Part shown: positions 53,300 through 62,595 of the stretch, piece after piece
Layout of the letters: every line of letters starts with the position of its first letter
How positions within the stretch are numbered: the stretch's first letter is position 1
NCBI GenBank assembly: GCA_937863385.1
Contig: CALMBW010000018.1
Location: forward strand, 62,001-126,000
Reading direction: 5' to 3'
Source of the DNA: an uncultured Actinomycetes bacterium
GTDB taxonomy: Bacteria > Actinomycetota > CADDZG01 > WHSQ01
DNA: 64,000 nt
Position numbers and translations under genes: made by a program
The notes under the pieces: generated by a model
Databases searched by the model: none
Seen by the model: only the letters and a program-made list of their open reading frames with translations
What the model was told of the DNA's origin: nothing

Positions 53300-54652
53300 T
53301 CAGCGGGAAACGAGGCGGAAGCGGTGTGCTGCTTTCTTCATCGAACCCCTAAGGTCTACGCCTTCTCGCATGAGACTGTGGGCTAGTCCACCGGTCGAAG
53401 CCGGATCTTGTGCGACTGTCCCCCACACACTGGCGAACTCCGACGCCCTGGTTCTGTTCGCACCCAAGATCCGTCCGGGTGGGAGCACGACAAGTGCAGA
53501 GGACACGGGGCGCTCGCTTCCGTCAGAGGGTCGGTTCATCACCCGTCCGCGAACGACCATGGTCGTCGAACCTCCCCCATCCAGGTTGAGAGCGGTCACG
53601 GCACCCAGAGAGCGAAAGAACCGTGCGAAGCCACGCAAGGTCATCCCGATGCTACGACGCTGGCGCCCATCCACCGTCGCCAAGATCACGCTTCCATCTC
53701 TAGTCACCCCAACACCGGTCCGAGGATGGCGAGCGAAGAACGGAGCGCGTGACTTCGGCACTACGACCTGCCCCTCGTGGACCAGGGCGGGGTTGCCGCC
53801 GATCGTCTCTTGCACGGGTCCCCAGCCGAGCGTCCAACCAAGCCACACGGTAGCCCCAACAGGGATGGACGCGAGAAGGTCAGACTTGCCGGTGCGCCAG
53901 CGGGCAGAGATCACTCGTCCACCCATGGGGAACAGCCGGCCCTTGCTGCATTTGACCCGCTGCACCCGATACGGTGCCACGATGCCCTTGCCCTCGGACC
54001 CCGGTCTGGGGAATCCATCTGGCATCAGCCTTACCGAACACGCTCTCTTGGGGGGTTTCTCGAGGTACCCACCGGCCCGGTCGAACATCGCAAGGGAGTG
54101 GCCATACGGCCCTCCGTCGTTCAGTCGCCCGATCGGTACGTTCGTTCCAAAAGCATTCATCCACAACTGTGGTTTTGGAAATCCGATACGAGCGCGCGAG
54201 CTAGGGGTGACGGCGAAGTTCTGACCCGCGGTAAGAGGGGTTTGGATCAGCCGAGATGCATGAGCGAAGGCCATGACCGGCCGGCCCGAGGGACGGCCAT
54301 AGTCACCATTGATGGCGACGATGGCCCCAGTGCGACGCGCCACCGAAGACGTGCGTTCCCATCCCGGAAGCTTTCCACTGCCCAGCACCGCCCTGATCGA
54401 AGACACGCGCTTCTCATGGACGGTAACGGTCCTGATCCTGAGGTTGGGATGTCGCTGCTCGTAGACGCGATAGATGACGCCATTCGACAAGCGCTTGACC
54501 ATACGTTGCCGGGCGCGCGCCTCCGGTGTTATCCCTGTAGCGACGAGCACAACGAGCGACAGCACCAATATCCGGCGAGACGACGACAGCAACGCAACCC
54601 CCTGTACAGGCCAGCCCATCCCCGAATCTTCGTCATAGGTGGCTCCAGACAT
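53300..54652 (-). CDS. Exported phosphodiester-glycosidase-like protein (NAGPA/DUF2233)
   Basis: 450 residues with an N-terminal hydrophobic signal or anchor (SSRRILVLSLVVLVATGI). The mature part shows the NAGPA-domain pattern: AIVAINGDYGRPSGRPV, TGVGVTRDGSVILATVDGR, MTLRGFARFFRSLGAVTALN and LDGGGSTTMVVRG with RPVSSALVV. These enzymes act on exopolysaccharide or phosphodiester-linked sugars on the cell surface. The C-terminal 80 residues are extra. Start uncertain between 54652 and an in-frame ATG at 54619. Confidence 0.8.
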   Translation of the reverse strand: MSGATYDEDSGMGWPVQGVALLSSSRRILVLSLVVLVATGITPEARARQRMVKRLSNGVIYRVYEQRHPNLRIRTVTVHEKRVSSIRAVLGSGKLPGWERTSSVARRTGAIVAINGDYGRPSGRPVMAFAHASRLIQTPLTAGQNFAVTPSSRARIGFPKPQLWMNAFGTNVPIGRLNDGGPYGHSLAMFDRAGGYLEKPPKRACSVRLMPDGFPRPGSEGKGIVAPYRVQRVKCSKGRLFPMGGRVISARWRTGKSDLLASIPVGATVWLGWTLGWGPVQETIGGNPALVHEGQVVVPKSRAPFFARHPRTGVGVTRDGSVILATVDGRQRRSIGMTLRGFARFFRSLGAVTALNLDGGGSTTMVVRGRVMNRPSDGSERPVSSALVVLPPGRILGANRTRASEFASVWGTVAQDPASTGGLAHSLMREGVDLRGSMKKAAHRFRLVSR

Positions 54653-54907
54653 AAGCAGGGCAAGTCGAAGCCGTTCCCCTTCTACGCTTGGCCCGTCCTG
54701 CTCCGACTATGGCGACGGGGTGAGCAACGGCCCGCTCGCTTCACCGCGCAAAGCTCTGGCGATCCAGGCGATCACTTGGACGATCGTGTTTCCGTGGTGC
54801 AACGTGACCCTGAATGCTCCGTAACCATGGAGGTTCGGCGGTGTGCGTAACGCAAAGTTCATAGGGAACTAGCTAAGACTCCTAGACGTGGGGCCGAAAC
54901 AACAGGC
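54653..54907. other. Divergent intergenic region with a conserved-looking leader
   Basis: 255 bases between two divergent genes. The part next to the GGDEF-EAL gene holds GCGCAAAGCTCTGG (near 54747) and AACGCAAAGTTC followed by a small GTTC/GAAC stem and CTAAGAC (54849-54878). The ACGCAAAG and CTAAG pieces resemble the 3' half of the cyclic-di-GMP-I riboswitch core, but the GCAAAC segment and the closing helix are not found, so it is only a candidate. Confidence 0.3.
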
Positions 54908-57085
54908 ATGCCCGTTCACTCCGGATTAGCCACTTCACGGGGTATCCCCCCTCCCAGCCCCGGTGCAGGTCATGGCGCCGGCATCGGTCCGATGCCGACG
55001 CCACCTCTGCAGGAGATCACCGTTGGGTCCCTCGCCTTCCCGCGTGACATCTGTTCGACCGAGATCGTCTGCTCCGTAGCCGGCGACCTATTCAGATCCG
55101 ACCCGCTTCTAACCAGCTTGATCGTCCGTTCGCCTAAGGGGGAGATCGGGTTGGTCACGCGTGATCGGTTCTTGTCGGTGATGAGCAAGAGATACGGTTG
55201 GTCACTGTACGCCGACAAGCCCTTATGGCATCTATTGCCAGACAAACCCTCTCTCCTTGTCGATGCCGACATGACGATCGCTGACGCCAGCCGGCTCGCC
55301 ACCTCCCGGGACATCGCATATCGGTACGACGATCTGATAGTGCGTTGCGGCGGCGACTACGCAACCCTGCCCGTGTCGAGACTCATGAATCGGATGACCC
55401 AGATGCTAGATGGCACCAGCGCACGTTTCATCTCGCTCGTGCAGCACTCTTCTGATGTCATCCTCGTGATCGACTCAGACCTCAAGACGCTGTATGTGAG
55501 TCCTTCCGTCAAACAGATCATGGGCTATGCCCAGGACGAGATTCTAGGGTCAAGCCTTCTCCGATTCATCCACCCAGGTGATCTCGAAACAGCCCACGCA
55601 CGTCTCCTTGAGATCATGCAACATCAACAACACCCAGCTCGTCTCGAGGTCCGGGCCCAACATTCGGATGGAACCTGGAGGTGGGTAGAAGCGGTCATCA
55701 CGAATCTGCTCGGCGACGAGAACGTTCAAGGCATCGTGGTCAACTATCGGGACGTCACCGAGCGACACACGCTTGAAGAGGAGCTTCGAAGGCAGGCTTT
55801 CCAAGATCCCTTAACGGGACTGGCGAACAGAGCACTGTTCAATGACCGGCTTTCCCACGCTCTCGCACATGGTCAGCGCAAAGCTTCCTCCATCGCCGTT
55901 CTATTCATCGATCTGGATGACTTCAAGACGGTTAACGACACCCTGGGACACCATGCCGGAGACCGACTCCTAGAAGTCGTGGCTGAACGGATCTGTGGTT
56001 GCCTGCGAGCGACAGACACTGCCGCCCGCCTTGGCGGTGATGAGTTCGCCATTCTGCTAGAGGGGATCGGTGAACCGGACGAGGTCCCGCAGATCGCGAG
56101 CCGTATCCTCGACTCCATCAGCGCACCGACCGACATTCAGGGAAACGCCTTGAGTGTCACTGCCAGCTGTGGGATTGCAGTCGGCGATGGAAGTGAATCC
56201 GCTTCGGAACTACTTCGTCGGGCGGATATCGCGATGTATCGTACGAAAACCTCAGGCAAAGGCACGGCTGAGTCCTACGAACCGCAGATGGGCACCAATT
56301 CCCGGGCCAGATTGCAGCTCAAGTCGGATCTTAAGACGGCGCTGGATCAACGTCAGTTCGTTCTCAACTACCAACCGATCTTCGAGATCACAACGAAGAA
56401 GATCACCGGCTGCGAAGCCCTATTGCGATGGAATCATCCCAAGCGAGGGTTAGTGTCACCTTCCGAATTCATCCCACTGGCCGAAGATATGGGCCTGATC
56501 TCATCGATCGGCCAATGGGTGCTTGCCGAAGCATGCAGACAGATGGGTCGATGGCAAGAAGAGCTAGATGATCGGGCTCCCAAGAGCATCTCGGTGAATC
56601 TCTCGCCAACTCAATTCGATCATCCCAACTTGGTTAGCGACCTCGAAGCCGTGCTCGTAGAAACACGGCAGAAAGCGAGCAACCTGAAGCTTGAGATAAC
56701 GGAGTCGACCACCATGAGAGACGTCGAGACAACGGTCAGGAGGTTCGATCAGTTGCGGAGTCTCGGAGTTGGCATTGCCCTCGATGATTTCGGGACCGGT
56801 TACTCCTCCCTCGCCTATCTCCGTCGTTTTCCTATCGATGAGCTCAAGATCGACAAACTCTTCATCGACAACATCGCCAAAGAGACCGGCGCCCTTTCTC
56901 TCCTTGGCGCGATCCTCACCCTCGCCAGATCACTTGGGTTGAAGACAGTTGCTGAGGGTGTTGAGTCACCCGAACAGTTCGCGCTCCTTTCAGGCTTGGG
57001 ATGCGACCTGGGCCAAGGGTTCTTGATGTGGAGACCGCTGGATGCCGAGGCCCTCACGCGGATCCTTCGTTCATCGATGCCTTAG
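54908..57085 (+). CDS. PAS-GGDEF-EAL cyclic-di-GMP enzyme with extra N-terminal domain
   Basis: 725 residues, soluble. N-terminal module (about 60-160, LLTSLIVRSPKGEIGLVTRD, RYGWSLYADKPL) resembles the CBS-like domain found before some GGDEF proteins. PAS at about 175-300 (SLVQHSSDVILVIDSD, NYRDVTERHTLEEEL), GGDEF at 305-465 with intact ARLGGDEFAILL and I-site RATD, EAL at 480-720 with CEALLRWNHP, SVNLSPTQF, LDDFGTGYSSLAYL, VAEGVESPEQF. Both activities look catalytically complete, so net synthesis or breakdown of c-di-GMP depends on the PAS signal. Confidence 0.88.
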   Translation: MPVHSGLATSRGIPPPSPGAGHGAGIGPMPTPPLQEITVGSLAFPRDICSTEIVCSVAGDLFRSDPLLTSLIVRSPKGEIGLVTRDRFLSVMSKRYGWSLYADKPLWHLLPDKPSLLVDADMTIADASRLATSRDIAYRYDDLIVRCGGDYATLPVSRLMNRMTQMLDGTSARFISLVQHSSDVILVIDSDLKTLYVSPSVKQIMGYAQDEILGSSLLRFIHPGDLETAHARLLEIMQHQQHPARLEVRAQHSDGTWRWVEAVITNLLGDENVQGIVVNYRDVTERHTLEEELRRQAFQDPLTGLANRALFNDRLSHALAHGQRKASSIAVLFIDLDDFKTVNDTLGHHAGDRLLEVVAERICGCLRATDTAARLGGDEFAILLEGIGEPDEVPQIASRILDSISAPTDIQGNALSVTASCGIAVGDGSESASELLRRADIAMYRTKTSGKGTAESYEPQMGTNSRARLQLKSDLKTALDQRQFVLNYQPIFEITTKKITGCEALLRWNHPKRGLVSPSEFIPLAEDMGLISSIGQWVLAEACRQMGRWQEELDDRAPKSISVNLSPTQFDHPNLVSDLEAVLVETRQKASNLKLEITESTTMRDVETTVRRFDQLRSLGVGIALDDFGTGYSSLAYLRRFPIDELKIDKLFIDNIAKETGALSLLGAILTLARSLGLKTVAEGVESPEQFALLSGLGCDLGQGFLMWRPLDAEALTRILRSSMP

Positions 57086-57912
57086 GTTTGGCGGCATCTG
57101 CGGTTGGACCGAGCGGCACTTTCGCTCGACCAGGATCCTGCATCCAGCAGATCACGCAAACGGTCGGGGTGATTCGTGAACATGCCATCGACGCCTGCAT
57201 CGATCATCGTTCTCATATCTCGCAAGGAGTTGACCGTATAGGGGTGAACTTCCAAGCACAGTTCGTGAGCTGCCTCAACGAAGGACTTGTCAACGCCCCC
57301 GAAAGAAGGCCCCACACCTACCGCGTACTCGGCCGCCGCGCGAAGGGCTTCATCGGTCCCCGGTATCCCGAGCTGGATCAGGGGAAGCTCGGGATCGAGG
57401 GTGTGGATCTTGATGAGCGATTCGGGTGAGAACGACTGGATGAGCACCTGCCAACGACGTACAGCCCCCTTGTGAAGTCCATACTCATCGATCAGCGCAA
57501 GCAGCTTCTCCTCCATCATCGGAGCCTGCTCGGGCATCTTTGTCTCGATGTAGTAGCGAACACTCTTGCCGTATCTCTGGAACACCTCTTCAAGGGTCGG
57601 GATCTCTAGACCGGCATACTCGGGCTTGGCGCGCTCCGGATAGGTTTCGTTGAACCACGATCCCGCATCGCAACGTTTGATCTGATCGAGCGTTTTGGTG
57701 ATCACCGGCCCCGTGCAATCGGCTAGCGGGCCGCGAGCCGTGCGATCGAGGGTGTTGTCGTGCAAGACGATAAGGACGCCATCGGCGGTCAACTGAAGAT
57801 CCTGCTCGATGTAATCCGCCCCCATCTCAAGGGCAAGATCGTAAGCGGCAAAGGTGTGCTCAGGAGCGTACGCCGACGCGCCACGGTGTGCGACATTGGC
57901 TACCGCAGTCAA
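57082..57912 (-). CDS. Glycerophosphodiester phosphodiesterase
   Basis: 276 residues of the GDPD TIM-barrel family: VAHRGASAYAPEHTFAAYD (catalytic His, metal Glu), DYIEQDLQLTADGVLIVLHD and YIETKMP, with HPYTVNSLRDM and DGMFTNHPDRL at the end. Hydrolyses glycerophosphodiesters, perhaps scavenging. No signal peptide, so it acts in the cytoplasm. TTG start at 57912 with AAGGAG 12 bases upstream. Overlaps the convergent GGDEF-EAL gene by 4 bp. Confidence 0.9.
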   Translation of the reverse strand: MTAVANVAHRGASAYAPEHTFAAYDLALEMGADYIEQDLQLTADGVLIVLHDNTLDRTARGPLADCTGPVITKTLDQIKRCDAGSWFNETYPERAKPEYAGLEIPTLEEVFQRYGKSVRYYIETKMPEQAPMMEEKLLALIDEYGLHKGAVRRWQVLIQSFSPESLIKIHTLDPELPLIQLGIPGTDEALRAAAEYAVGVGPSFGGVDKSFVEAAHELCLEVHPYTVNSLRDMRTMIDAGVDGMFTNHPDRLRDLLDAGSWSSESAARSNRRCRQT

Positions 57913-58147
57913 CTTGCCTTGCTCCTTCCCTTCACATCAGTCACCTAGCTCGGCCGAATGCTCCCAAACCAAGACGGGCATCAGAACGCTCATCCGAGCC
58001 TCCACCTACTTTCCAAAGCCGGGAGGGCCTTCTGCTGACAGCAACAAGCAGGATTCCCCAAGGCCAGGCCTCTTGGATCAGGTCCTTCCACCGAGGGCCC
58101 CCAGGGCCTGGATTTCAGTCTGCCACCCAGGGGGTCGATGTAACAGA

Positions 58148-60274
58148 ATGGCCTCCATCGATACGGAGCTTCCTTCATCGCTCACGCCCGATACCAGGGA
58201 GAAACTCCTGGCGATCTTCGAGCTGGCCCCCATCGGGATCGGGATCGTGGACTTCGAGGGTCGCACGGTGATGAGCAACGAAGTCCTGAGACGCATGCTC
58301 GGCTACACCCGCGACGAATTCGCTCGGATGTCTTTTGACCAGTTCACGCACCCAGAAGACATAGCCGCCAACCTCGATCACTTCGACCGTCTCATAGCCG
58401 GAGAGATCGACTCTTTCCAGATGGAGAAACGGTTCCTCCGTAAGGACGGCGCTATCGTGTGGGGACATCTCACATCATCCCTGCTGCGTGACGCAGAGGG
58501 CCGGCCCGAGTTCGCAATCGGGATGCTTCAGGACATCACCGAGCAGAAGTTGCTCACGGAAAGGTTGGGAACCGTCCAGGAGCGCTACAGATCCTTGGTG
58601 GAACGCGTACCGGGAGTCGTCTATGTCGCCGAGGTGGGGGCAGCAGGTCGATGGCATTACGTCAGCCCCCAGAGTGAATCGATGTTGGGTTTCACAGCCG
58701 AGGAATGGCTCGCGGATCCTCATCTATGGCTTCGACAACTACATCCCGACGATCGCGAAAACGTCAGCGAAGACGGCGCTATCCAGAAGCGGATGGAACA
58801 GGGCGAGGCGATCTCCCACTGCTACAGGATGATCAGCAAGGACGGCAGAACAGTCTGGATACGCGATGACGCAGTACTCGTGCGAAGTGAGGAACACGGG
58901 CCGCTGTGGCACGGCTTGCTCGTGGACGTGACTCGCGAGAAGGACCTGGAGATGCGCCTGGAGCATCAAGCGTTCCACGACCCTCTAACCGTCTTGCCGA
59001 ACAGGAGACTCTTTCGAGATCGAGTGGAGCATTGCTTGGAACGCCTGGCGCGATGCAGCGATGAAACGGCCGCCGTTCTGTTCGTCGATCTAGATAACTT
59101 CAAGGCTGTCAACGATGGGCTGGGGCACGCCCACGGCGACGAACTCCTGGTGCTCGCAGGCGAACGCATCAAGCGATGCCTGCGAAGTGGTGACACAGCG
59201 GCACGACTCGGAGGAGACGAATTCGCCCTTTTGATCGAGAATGTCACTGACGTTCACGATGTCACCACCCTCGCCGAACGGATCCTGGAGGTCCTAAGCG
59301 GGGAGCCCTACTCGGTCGGGAACCGATCGGTAATGATCGGCGCCAGCATCGGCATCGCGCTTCGGTCTCCTAAAGACTCGGTGGAAGTCTTGCTTCGCAA
59401 CGCCGACCTTGCCATGTACAGGGCAAAGGGTCTCGGCAAAGGCCGCTACGCGGTCTACGAATCCAACATGCACGAGTCGACGGTCGAACGCCTTCGCATG
59501 GAGGAGGCCCTAAGAGAGACCATCGAGCACCATCAGCGAGGCACCGCTGGCGGGGGGCAGGGTCTATCTGTCGTTTTCCAACCCATCGTCGATCTGGAAA
59601 CCTCTGAAACGGAAGGGTTCGAGGCACTCTGCCGTTGGGAGCATCCGGCTTTCGGTCAGGTAGGCCCCGATAGGTTCATCGCCCTTGCGGAAGATGCCGG
59701 ACTGATCGGCGAGCTGGGGGCTTGGGTTCTGAACGAGGCATGCGCGACGTTGGCGGCGTGGCGGAAGGCGGGCGGCTCGAAAACGTCACTTAGCGTGAAT
59801 GTTTCGCCCCGGCAACTCGAAGACGGTGGATTCCCAGAGATCGTGTGCCGGGCTCTGAAGGATTCGGAGCTCGACCCCGAAGATCTCATCATCGAGGTGA
59901 CCGAAGGCGTTTTACTGGTCGATGCATCTCGCGATGCGCTTCGTTCACTTAGGGACATAGGGGTAAAGATCGCGATCGACGATTTCGGGACCGGCTACTC
60001 GTCGCTCGGCTATCTTCGTGAGTTCCCCTCGGACTTCCTCAAGATCGACCGCTCCTTCGTCCAGCACATCCAGAACGGGGTCGAGGACCGATCCTTCGTC
60101 CAGGCGATAGTCAAACTGGCAGCCTCTCTTGCCATCGATGTCATCGTCGAGGGCATCGAAACAACCGAGCAACTGGAGGCTCTGCGTGCCATAGGTTGTC
60201 GTATCGGTCAGGGATATCTGCTCGCCCGCCCTGCCGGTCTCCCGACACGCTCCACCGTGAGCGTCCAAGCCTGA
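58148..60274 (+). CDS. Two-PAS GGDEF-EAL cyclic-di-GMP enzyme
   Basis: 708 residues. Two PAS/PAC units at about 15-135 (FELAPIGIGIVDFEGRTVMS) and 145-265 (VERVPGVVYVAEVGAAGRWH), GGDEF at 270-430 with ARLGGDEFALLI and I-site RSGD, EAL at 455-705 with FEALCRWEHP, SVNVSPRQL, IDDFGTGYSSLGYL and IVEGIET. Both active sites appear intact. ATG at 58148 is chosen because the upstream frame (57854) runs into the divergent GDPD gene and lacks domain homology. The 235-base gap upstream holds no other gene I can support. Confidence 0.88.
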   Translation: MASIDTELPSSLTPDTREKLLAIFELAPIGIGIVDFEGRTVMSNEVLRRMLGYTRDEFARMSFDQFTHPEDIAANLDHFDRLIAGEIDSFQMEKRFLRKDGAIVWGHLTSSLLRDAEGRPEFAIGMLQDITEQKLLTERLGTVQERYRSLVERVPGVVYVAEVGAAGRWHYVSPQSESMLGFTAEEWLADPHLWLRQLHPDDRENVSEDGAIQKRMEQGEAISHCYRMISKDGRTVWIRDDAVLVRSEEHGPLWHGLLVDVTREKDLEMRLEHQAFHDPLTVLPNRRLFRDRVEHCLERLARCSDETAAVLFVDLDNFKAVNDGLGHAHGDELLVLAGERIKRCLRSGDTAARLGGDEFALLIENVTDVHDVTTLAERILEVLSGEPYSVGNRSVMIGASIGIALRSPKDSVEVLLRNADLAMYRAKGLGKGRYAVYESNMHESTVERLRMEEALRETIEHHQRGTAGGGQGLSVVFQPIVDLETSETEGFEALCRWEHPAFGQVGPDRFIALAEDAGLIGELGAWVLNEACATLAAWRKAGGSKTSLSVNVSPRQLEDGGFPEIVCRALKDSELDPEDLIIEVTEGVLLVDASRDALRSLRDIGVKIAIDDFGTGYSSLGYLREFPSDFLKIDRSFVQHIQNGVEDRSFVQAIVKLAASLAIDVIVEGIETTEQLEALRAIGCRIGQGYLLARPAGLPTRSTVSVQA

Positions 60275-60300
60275 CCAAGAGCGACACCTCTCCAGCCCGT

Positions 60301-60462
60301 ATGAGCAACGGGAGAAGTTCGTCCCATCGCTGTCCACACGGGATAACGGCACAAGCCTTGCCTCGGCTCCTCGGCATAGACCTCGAGGAAGACTTCGAAA
60401 TCATCGAAGAAGCCGAAGAGGGATCGGAAGAGCTAGAAAGGCAAGAGAAGGCAGAGCCTTGA
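60301..60462 (+). CDS. Possible small acidic protein
   Basis: 53 codons from an ATG at 60301, ending in an acidic run (EEDFEIIEEAEEGSEE). No ribosome site and no homology visible; convergent with the DUF302 gene. It may only be non-coding DNA between two stop codons. Confidence 0.2.
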   Translation: MSNGRSSSHRCPHGITAQALPRLLGIDLEEDFEIIEEAEEGSEELERQEKAEP

Positions 60463-60473
60463 GCTCTACACCT

Positions 60474-60866
60474 TTAGCCCCCCACCAGCGACGTGAGCGC
60501 CCTATCGATACGTTCGGCAGCTTCGTCGGCGATCGGCTTGAGCCTTTCGTCATCCGGCACGGAAACGACCACCTGAGGGTTGAGCGCCTGAACCACCGTC
60601 TTCCCATCACGCTCGGTGACAACCACGTTGCAGGGAAGGAGCAGGCCGATCGAGCGGTCCACATCCAAGGCTCTGCTTGCGAGGTCCGGATTGCAGGTTC
60701 CCAGGATCGTGTACGGCTCGATGTCTCGCCCGATCTTCTCCTTGAGCGTCGCACGCACATCGATCTCGGTGAGGGTGCCGAAGCCTTGTTCCTTGAACGC
60801 CTCTTTAACCTTAGGAACCGCGTCGTCGAAAGAAAGCTCGATCTCTATGCTCTGCCCGTAGTCCAT
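60474..60866 (-). CDS. DUF302 protein
   Basis: 130 residues. DUF302 signature is clear: TLTEIDVRATLKEKIG, then YTILGTCNPDLASRALDVDR and SIGLLLPCNVVVTE. The two cysteines sit in the family's conserved CNP and PCNV positions. ATG at 60866 with AAGGAG nine bases upstream, four bases after the CstB-like stop. It is the last gene of the persulfide operon; in many bacteria DUF302 genes sit beside sulfur-oxidation genes (as recalled), so a role in persulfide handling is likely but unproven. Confidence 0.85.
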   Translation of the reverse strand: MDYGQSIEIELSFDDAVPKVKEAFKEQGFGTLTEIDVRATLKEKIGRDIEPYTILGTCNPDLASRALDVDRSIGLLLPCNVVVTERDGKTVVQALNPQVVVSVPDDERLKPIADEAAERIDRALTSLVGG

Positions 60867-60870
60867 CCCG

Positions 60871-62262
60871 TTACTCCTTGCTCTCGTAGCCGGCCCCGTT
60901 CCAGGCACTCATTCCGCCAAGAACATTGAGTACCTGCGCATGGCCCTGGTGGCTGAGGAAACTTCCTGCCGCGGATGAGCGATAGCCGCTCCCACAGATG
61001 ACCGCGACGGGGCGGTCAGAGGGGACCTCACCGAACCGCTGCGGCAGCTCTGCTCCCGTGATGAACTGCGCCCCGGGGATGTGCCCGTCGGCCCATTCCG
61101 CGGGCTGACGCACGTCGAGCACATGCACTTCGTCGAGCCGCTTTTGAAGTTCGTGCACTGAGATCTGGGGAGTTGATAGGAACGGCCTCGCCTCGGTGCG
61201 CCAAGCGAACATCCCTCCGGCAAGCCACCCCACCGGCAGCTCGTACCCGATGCGCAACAGCTGCCACGTCGCCTCCCAAAGATCCTCGGCTCGATCGAGC
61301 ACGAGCAATACCCGGGCACCGTCCGGGATCATCGTCCCGGCCCACGTGGAGAACGACGAACCCAGACCGACGTTCAACGAGCCCGGGATGTGGGCCGCCC
61401 CGAATGCTTCCGCACTTCGCGCGTCGACAACGAGGGCTCCGCTCTCCATCTCGGAAGCGAAGGCATCCGGTTTCAGAGCTGGAGGCTCCCGCAGAACCCC
61501 GAGGGGACGAGGGCCTTCCATGTTCTGCTTGCGCATGCGCTTCCAGTAGGGCGGAACCGCTGGGAGATTGTCGAGACGGATGCATTCATCTACGAACTCT
61601 TCCGAGGAAGACACCCGGGCTAGGATCGCGTTCGTCTTGCGCTCATAGCCAAGCGTTGTCGACAACCGACTGCCGATGTTCCCCCCACACAACGAACCTG
61701 CTACGTGGGTTGGGAATATCTCTAGGTGCTCGGGCAGCCTGCCTAGGAGCTTGTTCTGGATCGTGTGGCAATACTCCCTAGCCGCTTCTTTGGCCTGCTC
61801 TTCACCCCCAAGGAGATCGGGCCGGGCAAGGTCACCCACCAGAACGGCGCCCCCCGACAGGAAGATCGCCGGTTCGTCTCCGCTCTCCTTGTCGTAGACG
61901 ATGAGGCTGATGTGTTCGGGGGTGTGACCAGGCGTGTGAAGCACTTCGACCGTAACGTTGCCGAACACGATCCGATCGCCATCCTTCACCGGCGTGTGCT
62001 CGTGCGTGTAGCCGGCTTCAGCGAACCCGAGCACCTCAAGCCCGTCGACCCGCTCCCTCAGCTCCGTCAGGCCGCTGAGGTAATCGTTATGCCCATGTGA
62101 GTCGAGAGCGAATGCGATCCGCAGACCTTCTTGGCGAGCGGAATCGAGGTAGACATCGACGTCGCGGCGGGGATCGAGGACGAGGGCTTTCCCGGAACTA
62201 GAGTCCCCCACCATGTAGGACGCATGACCCAAGCTCTCCAGATGGAACTGTTTGAAGATCAT
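60871..62262 (-). CDS. CstB-like persulfide dioxygenase / sulfurtransferase
   Basis: 463 residues in three parts. Residues 1-240 are a metallo-beta-lactamase-fold dioxygenase with FALDSHGHNDYLSGL, LHTPGHTPEHISLI, GDLARPDLLGG and FPTHVAGSLCGG. Residues 265-365 are a rhodanese-like domain with no active-site cysteine (VLLVLDRAEDLW). Residues 370-460 are a second rhodanese with catalytic cysteine in VAVICGSGYRSS. This order (dioxygenase, pseudo-rhodanese, rhodanese) is that of staphylococcal CstB, which oxidises persulfide to sulfite and thiosulfate. The metal motif has Tyr where many relatives have His. Operon context with a CstR-like regulator supports the role. Confidence 0.85.
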   Translation of the reverse strand: MIFKQFHLESLGHASYMVGDSSSGKALVLDPRRDVDVYLDSARQEGLRIAFALDSHGHNDYLSGLTELRERVDGLEVLGFAEAGYTHEHTPVKDGDRIVFGNVTVEVLHTPGHTPEHISLIVYDKESGDEPAIFLSGGAVLVGDLARPDLLGGEEQAKEAAREYCHTIQNKLLGRLPEHLEIFPTHVAGSLCGGNIGSRLSTTLGYERKTNAILARVSSSEEFVDECIRLDNLPAVPPYWKRMRKQNMEGPRPLGVLREPPALKPDAFASEMESGALVVDARSAEAFGAAHIPGSLNVGLGSSFSTWAGTMIPDGARVLLVLDRAEDLWEATWQLLRIGYELPVGWLAGGMFAWRTEARPFLSTPQISVHELQKRLDEVHVLDVRQPAEWADGHIPGAQFITGAELPQRFGEVPSDRPVAVICGSGYRSSAAGSFLSHQGHAQVLNVLGGMSAWNGAGYESKE

Positions 62263-62266
62263 TCCC

Positions 62267-62584
62267 TCACACCACCCTTCCCGCTCTGCCGCTGCGACTG
62301 ACCACCGGCAATCCGTGCCTGGACCACGCCTTCAAACCCCCGTCAAGGTTCTCGATCGCGAAGCCCCTGTCCCGAAGGAATCTGGTTACCTCGGCGCTAC
62401 GGCTGCCACTCCGGCAGACCGCTACGAGAGATCTGTCACCTCGGATCTCGTCCAGACGGTTCGGAATCTCCCTCAGCGGGATGTGCAGCGACCCTTCGAT
62501 GTGCCCCATCTTCCATTCGAACGGTTCGCGCACATCGAGTATCTGCAACTCGTGCATGCTGTCGTATGTCGCCTTCGGATCCAC
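62267..62584 (-). CDS. Single-domain rhodanese
   Basis: 105 residues, one rhodanese domain with ILDVREPFEWKMGHIEGSLH and active-site cysteine in VAVCRSGSRSAEV. Transfers sulfane sulfur between thiols; here it may play the CstA role. GTG start with GGAGGT eight bases upstream. Gap of 4 bp to the CstB-like gene. Confidence 0.9.
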   Translation of the reverse strand: MDPKATYDSMHELQILDVREPFEWKMGHIEGSLHIPLREIPNRLDEIRGDRSLVAVCRSGSRSAEVTRFLRDRGFAIENLDGGLKAWSRHGLPVVSRSGRAGRVV

Positions 62585-62595
62585 TCATCTACCTC

